Source of the DNA: Maylandia zebra
Lineage: Eukaryota > Chordata > Actinopteri > Cichliformes > Cichlidae
Length of the DNA: 64,000 nt
NCBI RefSeq assembly: GCF_041146795.1
Contig: NC_135172.1
Coordinates: forward strand, 36,131,623-36,195,622
Direction: 5' to 3'
The notes under the pieces were generated by a model. It was not told the origin of the DNA. It ran no database searches and saw nothing but the letters and a program-made list of their open reading frames with translations. Both the position numbers and the translations under genes were made by a program. Positions 11,601 to 26,400 of this stretch are shown here, one piece after another (positions within the stretch are counted from its first letter, which is position 1; every line of letters begins with the position of its first letter).

Positions 11601-12932
11601 ACGCAGAAAAGAACAGCATGACATTCTTCGAGGTCAGTCCGCTCTGCAACTTCAACGTCATCGAGTCCTTCACAGAGCTTTCACGCATCGTGCTGATGAG
11701 GCATGGGATGGAGAAATTCTGGAGGCCCAATAGAGGTGAGCTGGTTACGTTACTATATTTTTATTTATTTATTTTTTTCTAACCAGACTTGGGAGAAAAC
11801 ATATTTTGTTTTGTTTTTCTTTGTGTAATAGTTACACAAATCCTTCCAGAAAGTGGATCATGTAGATGCATTGCTGCAAGATTTCTTCTTCTGTTACTCA
11901 GATGTGAATAAATCAGTTTCAGTACTGAATCCTGTGTTGAATCCCAGAACATCATACACTGTAGTGGACATCATCATTGTTTGCATTTATACTTGTGTCT
12001 GGATTACTTTTTTGATCAAAGGTGAAACTCTGCTTATCGTAGGGACTTGGACCTAATAAATATTAGGTAGCCATTAATTTTCCTCAAAGGCAGAAGAGAT
12101 AAGACTTAAGAAGTGATCTCTATATTGTCATCTGCAGTCTGCATTTCTGCCAATAGTTTTCATAGCATTTACTGCGGGGTAGTCTCTACTGTGCCCCTAC
12201 ATAAATCAAGCTCGCTCTGTGATAAGAAAACTAAGATTTTTATTTATGTTGTATTTAAAACGCTCTCTGTTGTACAGTTTTTGTTTTATTAAATATACTC
12301 TCATTTACATAATTAAATTTTATGTAGTTGTTTGTTTTTTTTGAATGTCATGACAACACAAGTGTTTTTTCCCAAATGGAGAAAATATAAGATTATTATT
12401 TTAAAAGTATTCTTAGTTAAGATACTAATTCTGGGTAAACTACTCAGAATTGTCTGGTTTATGTATATTCACAGTTTACACTGAAGTTTGCAGGAGTAAA
12501 AATCTTTAATACTATCTCTTGTTACGCAGAATATTCTCTTGCTTAGTAAATTTGATGGATACAATGAAAAACCTTAATACGTACTGCAGATCTCTGACAC
12601 GTGCTCATCCATATTCCTGTGTTTCCACAGTCTTCAGTCTGCAAGATCTGTGCTGCCGTTCTATCGTCTCCTGCACACCGGTGCACCTCATTGACAAACT
12701 TCCCCTCCCTGTGGCCATCAAGTCCCACCTCAAGTCTTTCTCCATGGCCAATGGCATGAATGCAGTCATGATGCATGGACGCTCTTACTCTGTGGCTAAC
12801 AGTGCCGCCTCAGGTGGTAGCGGTGGTGGAAGCAAAGCTAACAGCCTGAAGCGCTCAAAGTCCTTCAGGCCTCCACAGAGTCCTCCAAAGAGCTCGTCGT
12901 TGTCCCCTAAAGGAAACTGTAAGATATCATAG
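8672..12932 (+). CDS. rab40c: rab40c (Rab-like GTPase with SOCS box), 6 exons
   Basis: Coding exons 8672-8813, 8915-8975, 10272-10332, 10434-10511, 11513-11735 and 12631-12932 join in phase to 288 residues. RAB40C is a Rab GTPase whose C-terminal SOCS box recruits elongin B/C and cullin-5 as a ubiquitin ligase adaptor. Seen: P-loop GDSDVGKG (residues 21-28), [26 protein letters not shown] switch/G3 segment (across the exon 2-3 junction), GNRLHLA replacing the usual NKxD, SOCS box [21 protein letters not shown], and a C-terminal prenylation box [14 protein letters not shown] and [16 protein letters not shown] favour RAB40C over RAB40B. Two further in-frame ATGs lie upstream (8660, 8669); I chose 8672 because [13 protein letters not shown] aligns with the human start. 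Neighbours wfikkn1 and mettl26 repeat the human 16p13.3 order. Confidence 0.95.
8976..10271 (+). other. rab40c intron 2
   Basis: 1.3 kb intron holding a decayed Tc1-like transposase relic in its second half (listed separately). The first half is AT-rich with a (GTT)n-like run near 9218-9230; nothing else recognised. Confidence 0.6.
9740..10075 (+). mobile_element. Tc1/mariner transposase relic
   Basis: Short pieces match the teleost Tc1-like transposase in order: GTGGAAGAGTGGCTGTC, then GTGTGCCAAATTACACAAGAACTG, a bridge with TTGTTCAAATTGTC, then a C-terminal part reading LWDVPKKP and later a decayed form of the final KAKGGHTKY. Most of the central DDE region is deleted and several stops are present, so it is a dead, internally deleted copy in rab40c intron 2. 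I could not define its terminal repeats. Confidence 0.55.
10355..10378. repeat. (AT)n microsatellite
   Basis: About twelve AT dinucleotides in rab40c intron 3, 22 bases after the donor. Confidence 0.85.
10512..11512 (+). other. rab40c intron 4
   Basis: About 1 kb of intron with an imperfect tandem duplication (listed separately); otherwise nothing recognised. Confidence 0.6.
10965..11100. repeat. Imperfect tandem duplication, 83-bp period
   Basis: The string TTCAGCAAAACC(A/C)TGTGGTAAT followed by ..GA(C/T)(G/A)TTTCACAAC(C/T)CAACT(T/G)GACTG occurs at 10965-11014 and again at 11048-11098, offset by 83 bases. The copies differ at several sites, so it is not recent. Confidence 0.7.
11736..12630 (+). 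other. rab40c intron 5
   Basis: About 0.9 kb, AT-rich, no recognised repeat or exon. An AATAAA at 12055-12060 could serve intronic polyadenylation, but nothing else supports that. Confidence 0.5.
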
Positions 12933-14620
12933 TGAAAGAGCAGACTGATGGTTCCTCCATAGAGCCAGTGTTAAAAGTGTTGTTGCTCCAAGAGGTCATG
13001 AGGCCAGAGAAAAGTACGGAGGCCTGCCAGCAATGGATATAGCTGTGAACTTTCCTTGACCTTTTGGGAACTGACTTGGATGGTTGGTTTCTGTTATCTC
13101 TTTCCGCGTGCTGGTGCCATCTTGTGGATGTTCGTTTACCTGTACTCTACTACAGCAACTCACTGTGATCAAGTAGAATAAGATTCCCCTGGGACCAACA
13201 CATGTGAATCGAGGATTACAACTCACCGGTTAACACTACAAACAAATAGAGGGGCTTCTTTTTTAAGGTTTATTGGTATTTAAAATCTGACTTGAAACTG
13301 TAAATACATTACGTGCTCTTGTTTTGTTCTGTGGTGATTGTCTTGGGAAGGAATTTCTTATGCTTGTTTTGTTTTGAATGTTTTGGGGAGACCTGCTTCA
13401 GTGTTGTCTATCATTGACATTTTTTTCCAGCCTCAGTTGTCATAACTTATTCAAAATTCACATAGTTTTTAAAATAAGATTGAATGTCATGAGAAAATCT
13501 TTTTACAAGCAGCCAAGGGCTTAAAGAGAATTTAGGATTTATTAACTGAGAGATGATGTTAGTCGAGGCATTACTTAATCTGTAAAACTGTCTGAAAAAA
13601 TTCAAGCCAAGTTGGCTTGTTGGCAAGACTTAAATTTCAGCCCATTGAAATAATCCTGTATCTCCATCACTCATTTTTTCAGACAACTGTTTACTTGCTC
13701 TGACATTTTACACCTCTAAAGCTTGTTTTCTTTCTTGGATCACTGCTTAACTGGATTAAACCTTCCAGAGCGTGATCAGTTTTAATCTGTTAACTTATTA
13801 AACAATTGCTCTGTGCTCATTAGGAAACCTTGTACAAAAACATGTACAGATTGTTTGCTCATTTTGGGGGTTTAATCTTAAAAAACATTAAACATTTGTG
13901 TCTTGGTTCTTAATATTTCATAACTTGTAACGGGCGTTGGTGAGAAGAATCTTTTAATTTGGTTGCTTTGCAGATATTTTATATACATGATATGTATTTC
14001 TGAATGTAAAACAGTATTCACCTACATTTCTATGGCCATGTGGTTATATTTGAGATTGTAATAATTGGTGGTTGGAATATTCTTTAGTAGTTTCATACAT
14101 TTGGTTGCACTTCTGCAGTTTCCCAGCATTGTTAAATGTGTGTGAATACTAGAAGAACTTACAGTCGTTCTTTACAGATGTGCTGTGGATATAATGCGAG
14201 CACAATGTAAGGTTGGATAAAGATTTCAGAAAGGATGTTAAGTATTTTAACCATGGCTACTGATATTTTCTTTTATTAATTGAACAATCTAAACAAATAT
14301 TTTAATTTTGATCTGTACTCTTATTTTTGTTCCACGTTCAAAGAACATTGGTGAATTCCCACTTCAGCATTTTCATGGTTAAATACATGTATTCGGCTAA
14401 TGGGGGGCCTACAAAAATTGGTGCATGTTTGCTATTGGCTCCTGTTCTATGTGATTTATTGAGACCAGAACAATGGATTAACAACTCTTGGGTGAACATC
14501 TAAAGCACTATATGTAAATGTTTGATAATGATTGTTGCTATCAGCGCTGTGTATTGGGATGAAGCCTTAATTCTTATTTTATCTCCATCAAAAACAGTCA
14601 AAATAAAGAGTAAAACTAAG
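12933..14620 (+). other. rab40c 3' UTR (probable)
   Basis: Follows the TAG stop without any later open frame. The best polyadenylation signal is AATAAA at 14602-14607, which would give a 3' UTR of about 1.7 kb; rab40 genes commonly have long 3' UTRs. Extent is inferred. Confidence 0.5.
14602..14607 (+). terminator. Candidate rab40c polyadenylation signal AATAAA
   Basis: AATAAA in GTCAAAATAAAGAG, the clearest signal between the rab40c stop and wfikkn1. Confidence 0.45.
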
Positions 14621-15888
14621 TTGCATTTCTATTTTCATTTATTGTGTGCTTTAGATTGGGGGGGAAATTTTTCATTCAGACATTTATCAAGTTCACTGTG
14701 GGAATTGTGGGAGTATTTTTGTCCTCTTTGTCAGGTCAGAGGCATTAAATCCCGTGGGGGGGTTGAATTGATTAGCTGCTCTCTTGGTATTGGCCAGCTT
14801 TGGATATTGGTCTAACATGGCTAGGAGCGCATGAATGCACAGCGGTCAAATGTCACCCAAAGGTTGCAGGGTCATTTCCAATGAAAAGACGAGGGGAGCT
14901 GCTTCTCATTGCCCCTGAGCTGGAGCGAGACAAAGATGATTCGCACACAGATGAAAATGTGGCGCTTTATGTCTTCCCACCTGACCGTGGCATCTCTGAA
15001 CTCCGCGTGAATGAGGGATGGTAGTAAACTGACCCAAGTCTAGACAAGGAGGACGTGAACAACATGTTTTGCGAGACATGATGCGACACGCCCCGTGTTT
15101 GGTTTTCACGCTTTCCGCCTTGCGCCACCGACGACTTATTACATTTTTCTCCTTTTCATTTGTGCACGGAACCTGCTTAAATATAACGTGTATAACATCT
15201 GAATGTAACTTACAAAAAAGCAAAGAAGAAGAACAATAACCACCGGCTCTCGTGAAATTAAACAGCAAGTTAACCTTTTTCTTTTACAATTGCCATCTCT
15301 ATAAATTCTGTCTGGACACATTTAACATTGGATTTCTCACCGGAATGTGTATGTCTGTGCACGCATGGTGAGACAGCTTGAAACCACGACTACACGTTTT
15401 CTTTGATGTTTTTACAATGTTTGTCCAGTTGCTTAGCGCATAGTGCTGCTTCATAAAAGTTTGAGACACTGGACGACCATGGGGGCGGATAGAGGGACTG
15501 CCCTTTCCACCTCCATTCTCACGCTGAAAAGCTGATATTGCGTTGTCCGCTCATTGTGCAGTTCAGCTCGTTTGTCTAGCTGCTCGACAAAACACACGTC
15601 GATTTTTCCTCAGTATTGCACAAGTTTTGATTACCAAGGCGAATATTTTACACAGCCTATTATTTATTACTTTGAAACATTTGGGTAATTTAATGTCCAG
15701 CGCACGGGAACTCGTGTTGATCATTGGGAATACAACTTTTCTCTCTGCGCAAAGAAAAGTGACTCAGCGCACGTTTACGCACAAAAAGGGCGGACGCATT
15801 TGAAAATCGACAATAATCGTATTCCTGTTGTGAAGACCCAAAGTTGGAATGGAATTACTTGGTGGTCTACTCATACAAAAGGTCAAAT
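14621..15888. other. Intergenic region upstream of wfikkn1
   Basis: About 1.3 kb. No gene supported; frames at 14800-15024, 14906-15268 and 15543-15803 lack similarity and conflict with one another. The 15050-15890 part is less AT-rich and probably holds the wfikkn1 promoter. Confidence 0.45.
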
Positions 15889-17770
15889 ATGCGTAATTTT
15901 CCCCTACAGTTCCTCGCGGATAGCCATATAAAGGGTGCAAATTGCCATAGTGCACCAAACTCAAGCAAAGTACGATGGACACGTGCATATTTGTTGACTC
16001 TCCTTTTTTGCGATTTACTCGAGGTCTCTTTGTGTGAAAGTGTGGCAGGAACCAAAGTTGAACACGAAGGATTTTGTCCAAACAAGCTGAACGCTAATCT
16101 TTGGGTTGATGCACAAAGCACATGTGAGAGGGAATGCGACATCGATGAGGTGAGTTAATCTATGAATTTTAATTTTATTCATCACAGCATTTTGCGATTT
16201 GTTCATTTAAATGTTAAAATGCTTATTGTTTTTTATATTGTACGTTCAGGACTGTGCTGACTTTGAGAAATGCTGCACCAATGTGTGTGGCTTCAACAGT
16301 TGTGTTGCTGCTCGTTTCTCTGATGGCACCCCTGCTCTGCCACATGAACAGGGTGAAGGGAACGGTGATGCTACCTCCGCCTCCACAGCTACCTGTGAGG
16401 GCTTTATCTGCAGCCAGCAGGGAGCAACCTGTGACATCTGGGATGGACAGCCCATCTGTAAGTGCCAGGATCGGTGTGAGAAGGAACCCAACTTCACCTG
16501 TGCATCGGATGGCCTCACCTATTTCAACCGCTGCTATATGGATGCAGAAGCTTGCATCCGGGGGGTGACTCTAACTGTGGTCCCCTGTCGATTCTACCTC
16601 GCTGGCCCCCCCACCAGCCCCCTGCCTCAAGACACTACAGTTCACCCAACCCCAACATCCTCCCAGGAGGATCCCATGCCTCCCACGCTGTACTCCAACC
16701 CTCACCACCAGTCCATCTATGTTGGAGGCACAGTCAACTTCCACTGCGATGTCATTGGAGTCCCTAGACCAGATGTAACATGGGAAAAGCAAAGTGACCG
16801 GCGTGAACGCCTTGTCATGAGGCCTGATCAGATGTATGGCAATGTGGTTATAACCAATATTGGACAGCTAGTAATTTATAACGCCCAGGTTTGGGATACC
16901 GGCATCTACACCTGTATAGCACGGAATTCTGCAGGAGTTCTTCGCGCAGACTATCCTCTGTCTGTTATTCGCCGGTCAGATGATGACTTCTCTGAAGATC
17001 CTGAGATGCCCATGGGACGGCCTTTCTCTCCAGCAGATTGCCTGGCGGAAGTCGACCTGAGTGTGTGCAGTGGAGAGCGTCATGTTGACTGGTATTATGA
17101 CAGCAAGCTGGGCTCCTGTGTGACGTTTAGCAGTGGTGGATGCGAAGACAGCCGAAACCGATTTGAGACTTATGAGGAGTGCAAAGCCTCTTGCCAGAGA
17201 GAAGACATGGGGATCTGCTCTCTGCCTGCTGTTCAAGGTCCCTGTAAAGCTTGGGAGGCACGCTGGTCCTGGAATTCCATAACAAAACAGTGCCAAGCCT
17301 TTGTCTATGGTGGCTGCCATGGGAATGCTAACAACTTCCACACCAAAAAGGAGTGTGAGGCCAACTGCCCGCAACCAAAAAGGAAGCCTTGCAAGACCTG
17401 TCGTGTGAAGGGGAAAATGGTGCCCAGCTTATGCCGCAGTGACTTTGCTATTGTGGGCCGACTGACAGAGCTTGTTGAGGATCTGGACTCTGGGTTAGCC
17501 CGTTTTAGCTTGGAAGAAGTCTTGAGGGACGAGAAGATGGGCTTGACTTTCTTCAATACCAAACATTTGGAGGTGACTATTGCTAAGATAGACTGGAGCT
17601 GTCCCTGTCCCAACATCACTGTTGAGGAAAACCCTTTGCTGGTGATGGGTATGGTGCAGGACGGCATGGCTATCATCCACTCAGACAGCTATGTAAGAGC
17701 CATAAATGAACGCAGGCTGAAAAAGCTGCATGATGCTCTGGGTAAAAAGGCCTGTGACACCTTACTATGA
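15889..17770 (+). CDS. wfikkn1: wfikkn1 (secreted WAP/Kazal/Ig/Kunitz/NTR inhibitor), 2 exons
   Basis: Coding exons 15889-16149 and 16250-17770 join in phase to 593 residues. WFIKKN proteins are secreted and bind GDF8 (myostatin) and GDF11, blocking signalling; they also carry protease-inhibitor modules. Domains in order: hydrophobic leader near 30-48, WAP 63-105 (CPNKLNANLWVDAQSTC), follistatin/Kazal 136-200 (CDIWDGQPICKCQDRC, CASDGLTYFNRCYMDAEAC), Ig 239-326 (VTWEKQ, GIYTCIARN), Kunitz 351-402, Kunitz 410-460 (CQAFVYGGCHGNANNF), netrin-like 468-593 (FAIVGRLTE, WSCPCPN). CEGFICSQQG and MRPDQMYGNVV fit WFIKKN1 rather than WFIKKN2, as does the rab40c/mettl26 neighbourhood. The start is uncertain: 15889 is the only in-frame ATG, but it puts about 30 residues before the leader and lies upstream of a TATA box. 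Confidence 0.93.
15927..15933 (+). promoter_or_regulatory. TATA-box-like TATAAAG in wfikkn1 exon 1
   Basis: CCATATAAAGGG is a strong TATA match. If used, transcripts would begin near 15955-15965, downstream of the only in-frame ATG (15889), leaving as first ATG 15974, whose frame closes after about 20 codons. Confidence 0.35.
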
Positions 17771-18576
17771 CTTAGACTCGTTCTGTCCACAGATGGGTTT
17801 TAGTGATGTATGTGTTTGAAATGAAGACAAGCATCAGAACTGCAACAGAAAAGCTGATATTTAATAACTATTTATCAAAACAGAGTAGAACAAGTTAAAT
17901 ACTGCATGCTGATGTAGGTATGAGAGTTTTTTTTTTTTATTCCAACACAGATATAATAACATTCCAGATGTGTTGATTCCCATTGTATTAATACTAATGC
18001 TAAATTGCTGTTTTCAAATAGGTTTAAGATTTATTTTCTTATTTGTGAACTTTGCATTGTGAAAACAGCAGCCAAGATAACAGACACACATGTTGATCAT
18101 GTTGCAAACATCCCTAGCTTGTAATACTAAACAAATAGACATCTGTATTATAATTACCGTACTTTTGCTAATGTTATTTTTTTCTGCTCTTCACTTTAGT
18201 TTATCCATCTTTGTTTCATAAAAAATGTCTTTTATTTCATATAAAGTACAGTATATTCTCTTAATTTTTCCCTCTTCAAAGCACTTCTGCCAAGTCAGTT
18301 TCACGCTTACAAAACAAAAAAAAGAATAGGCCATTGTCTTAAAGAATATATAGCACAAAGGCAACGTGTTTGTGAGATTTATTAATTTAACTCATGTGCA
18401 ATACATAAGAATATAGGTTATAGGTTTGAGCACAACAGTTTACATTAACTTAGTTAATCTAATACCAGCATGTGTTAAAATGTGGAGAAAACATGATCCG
18501 TTTACGGCTCTTGAAAATTTGGCAATGTATCTGAGCTCCAAGTTAAGGCATTTTGACCATCCTGCATCAGGATGCT
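17771..18576. other. Convergent 3' UTRs of wfikkn1 and mettl26
   Basis: About 0.8 kb between the two stop codons, AT-rich. On the minus strand AATAAA occurs at 18236-18231 and 18383-18378, usable by mettl26. No canonical AATAAA for wfikkn1; a TATAAA variant occurs near 18241. Confidence 0.5.
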
Positions 18577-22641
<4,065 letters not shown>

Positions 22642-23467
22642 CGTGCCAAACCCCGGGTATAACAGTCGACTTATACGGCGTAGTTTATGAAACCACTCCA
22701 GCAGGTCGGCGTAACGTTACAGCAGACTGAGTCACTCAATTCACCACCCCCGAATGTTTTGCTTTTCGACCGAAAATGGTCTAGTTCCGCATGTCCTCAC
22801 GTGACTGATCTCCCATCCAATAAGAACACGGGGCGGGCCCAGGTTACAAAAGAATGACGAGCAAAAATTTTTCACATTTTGCACAGGTTTCTTTATTTAA
22901 GGGAAAATAGCGTTCACGTAGTAGAAGATATACACACGTCTTACATATGAGCAACACTTCCCACCTCAGATTCAAATACAAAATAAAAGAGACTCTAAAA
23001 GCAGTGCATAATAAGTTATAACTCGTGTATGAGGAACAGAACATAAATAGAAGTTACAAAAATGAATACAATATTTTTGGCAAACACGAATATATTTACA
23101 AGTATGGCTAAGGTCTGAATGACACGCATAAATCTAATTAATTAGAGGTTAAACAGGAGATCTATCTACGTATCACTGAATGAAATTAAACATCATTTGT
23201 GCAAAACAATAACCAACGTGTAAATAATACTGTAATACTTTTGATCTGCTGCTCAGGTTGATTACTAAAGCAATGTAAAAAAAATATCAGAATGTCTTTT
23301 TATTGAACACACTTTTATAGGAGTTATGTACTTAGGTAGCCAGTGTAATACAGTGCAAACATACTGATTGCTTAAAATCCTTGTGTGCTGTGATGAATAA
23401 TTGCTTCATAGCCACCTGCTTTATTTGAGTGACTAATTGTACAGTGATGTGACAGTGACGGCTGCTT
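22642..23467. other. mettl26 promoter and ccdc88b-like 3' UTR
   Basis: Immediately before mettl26 the sequence is CpG-containing (22600-22840, with GGGGCGGGCCC near 22831). Further right is AT-rich 3' UTR of the upstream gene, with minus-strand AATAAA at 23304-23299 and 22897-22892. If the second is used, that transcript ends within about 250 bases of the mettl26 start. Confidence 0.5.
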
Positions 23468-26400
23468 TCATGCAACTGTGAGCTGCTCGTCTTTCCCTTC
23501 CAGCCCAGCTGCATGCTCTGGATTTTGACTCTGCTCATCTGCCATATTAAGAACTGTTTGCGGTGTGTTTTCGACAGATTTTGAGATTTCTCGTGAACAG
23601 GTTTGATCCAGAGGTGAATTTTGACAGAGGACGGTTCGGTTGGTGTCAAGCCCATCTAGACTAGTTGTGGTGGTAACCACAGAATCACCAAAGATTGTAT
23701 TGGAAAAGACAGATTTGAAAGTGAATGAGGAGTCAAAAAGTGGCTCCTGCACAGCTGCTGGGTCTCTTGGAGGTTTGACAGGAGGAATGGGCGCAGGCTC
23801 ACTGTTCTTAATCTCTGGCTCTGGTTGTTGATTCGGGCTTGCTGCTTCTTCCTTAATATTGCTCTCTGAATACTCTGAAACCTGGACAGGGACCAGGTCA
23901 GTCTTGACTATCACCTTGTAGTCACTGCTGACACTGGATCGTCGGGACGAGCCCTCTGCTGTTGAAATGACACTGCTTGCGCGAGGGAGACTTTTGGGAG
24001 ACCACGGCCCTTTAAGTCGCCCTTCTTTTCCCATCGGGGAAGAGAAGCAGTTGAGGCAGCCAGACATTGAGGATGACTTGCCCTGAACATACAACACTGT
24101 GATTGGTGAACAAGCAGAGGCTTTGGTAGTTTCAACTTTGCTTGTGCTCAGTTTAGGATTCATCCCATTGAGTCCTGGATTGATTTTGCCTGTACCTCCT
24201 GAATCTGATGCGCGCCTTGTCATCTTCCCCCTTGACCCTCTTCGAATACTTTTTGTGCCCCTTCTAAGCCAGAAGTCCTGAGGCAGAACAGGATCTCTCT
24301 GTTTTGGTTCACATTGGATATCTGAAATCTTACTGTTAGCAGTGGGCATGGTAGAGGCTTTCTCTTTGTGCTGCTGCTTTGTGTGCAGGGGGGTTGAGGC
24401 ATCACTGGGTGGTTGGTAGGAGGAGGAGGAAGAACGACGTGATGGAGGGTGCTGGACAGGGCTGCTTCCATTTGACCACGGCTCATTCTCCAGGCTCAGG
24501 TTGAACTCAACACTGCTCTCACTTTGGGCCCTGCTCTCAGCGCAATTCAGCCCTGAAAAGAGATTACAATGTTTTTTCAGAGCTAAAATTTATATGAAAA
24601 TCATTTTAAAAAACATCTCTCTGCTCTTTCACCTTGATATGCTAAATGACCAATAGGGAGCAGCAGTTAACAGTTGCTGGCACTAAGGATCAACATAGAG
24701 ATTAATATGAAACAAGGTCATGATTGCGATTTGATGGATTTAGTCTTAATTCCTGCATGTTTGTTGAATCCTCTAAATGAGTATCCCAAAGGTTTTACCG
24801 TGATTTTGCAGCTCATCATTGTCCTCAAGTCCAGATGGCAAATTGCTGTCATTTGAATGCTTATCTGTGGGGCAAAGAATAAAACAATTATTGTGTGAAT
24901 GACACTTTTCTATGCTTAGGCAAGAACAGCGCGTGACAGTGTTTTAATTCAATTACTCTGCACTTTATTTTACTATATAATCAATTAAAATTAACAAAAG
25001 AAAAAACAAAAACAAAACAAACACTAGTTAATGGATGCCTCTACCTGTCAACTCAGAAACATCTGGAACAATGTCAGTGGTGGTGCTGTCGAGATGGACA
25101 GATGGCAGAGTGGTGGTATGAGGAAGGGGGAGGATGGACGAGATGGAGTCGGTAAATGATGAGGTCAGTGGGTCTTTCCTGCTTTCCTCCACATCAGCTT
25201 CTGACTCTTCCAGCTGTACTGAGCTGTCAGGCAAGCAGTTTACCTCTAATGGGGGCGAGGGACAGACTAAGCTGCTCAGGGCTTCATTGTTGGATGAAAG
25301 AATGGAAGAAGTGGGATGTGGATGACGTAAAGGAACAGAAAGATGAAATGGCTGTGAAGATTATGAGGGGTTTTTTTTCCAGTAGTGTGGTCACTATATA
25401 AACAGATGTAAAGGATGGAGCTTTTACATTATAATCTCAATCTGTTTCGCTTTCACTGCAGCCTGGGATTACAAAGCTACTGCCACAAAAGTCTCTTCCT
25501 GCAATGCAGCATTTCTTTGACCTCTGTGGTTCTAATAAAATACCCCACACTGTTCCAAATATAGCCACTCTGTTAGAAAATAAGTCCTGCAGCAGCCTGT
25601 ATCTGCAAGAACATGCAATATCATAACAAATAACTTTAAATTAGGCTGGTGAAATGAGTTTGCCAATGATGTCCACACTGCTAACACATTACCCAGTTAT
25701 TTTAGAACTTGGGGACAATGACAAATCAGATATGAGTTAGTGGTATGCTAGCATTAAAAAAGCATAAAGCACAAAGCTGTTGGAATTACTGAAGTAAGTA
25801 AAAAGGGCAAGATGAAGCCAGACAACGGACCACAGTCTTTCTTACATATGGAACGCCGAAACAGGGACTTGACTTTGTCTCTGTCCTTCAGCCGGTTCCT
25901 CATACGGGGAAACATTTTCAGAGTGGCTTTTTAAGAGTGACCACATGGGAGACACGCAGAACAGATAGAAGGGAGGGTGTGGATGCCAGCAGAGAGTAAG
26001 GGGAAAGAAAGAGAGGGGAGAAGTAGGAAGGGCAAAGACAAGGGGAAAAGAGAGCCGAGGGTGTTGGGAGGAGTGAATAAAAATATAAAGACAAGAGAAA
26101 GACAAAGGGGAGAAATACTGAGGATTCCTCAAGAAACTTGACACACCTCATACACTGGAAAGAATGATGCTTTGAACATGAAACACACACAACATACTCT
26201 GATTTTTAATACACTAAGTATGCTTCTGTAAGTTTTCTTTCTGAGTTACTGATAACTAGTTTGTTCACACACTGCCATTGGTATATGTATAGTTACCAAA
26301 ATGCACATATAAATGATGTGGAAACAGGTTTAGTTTAAAATACACATATTTATTTAAGCTTTCGCACCTTGATGGAAAATCTTAAGGCAGAAAATGGCTT

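Noticed and set aside
14815-14885. tRNA-like sequence (TGGCTAGGAGCGC ... AAGGTTGCAGGGTCATTTCC)
   Set aside because: A- and B-box matches are weak and no duplication or tail is visible; may be a very old SINE but cannot be supported.
25849-25922. Exon-like stretch on the minus strand ([14 protein letters not shown]... then GTAAG) in ccdc88b-like intron 25
   Set aside because: It has matching phase at its left junction, but joining it to the next exon makes a TAG at the junction; the continuous join of exons 25 and 26 keeps the frame and family similarity. It could still be an alternative ending, but I have no support.
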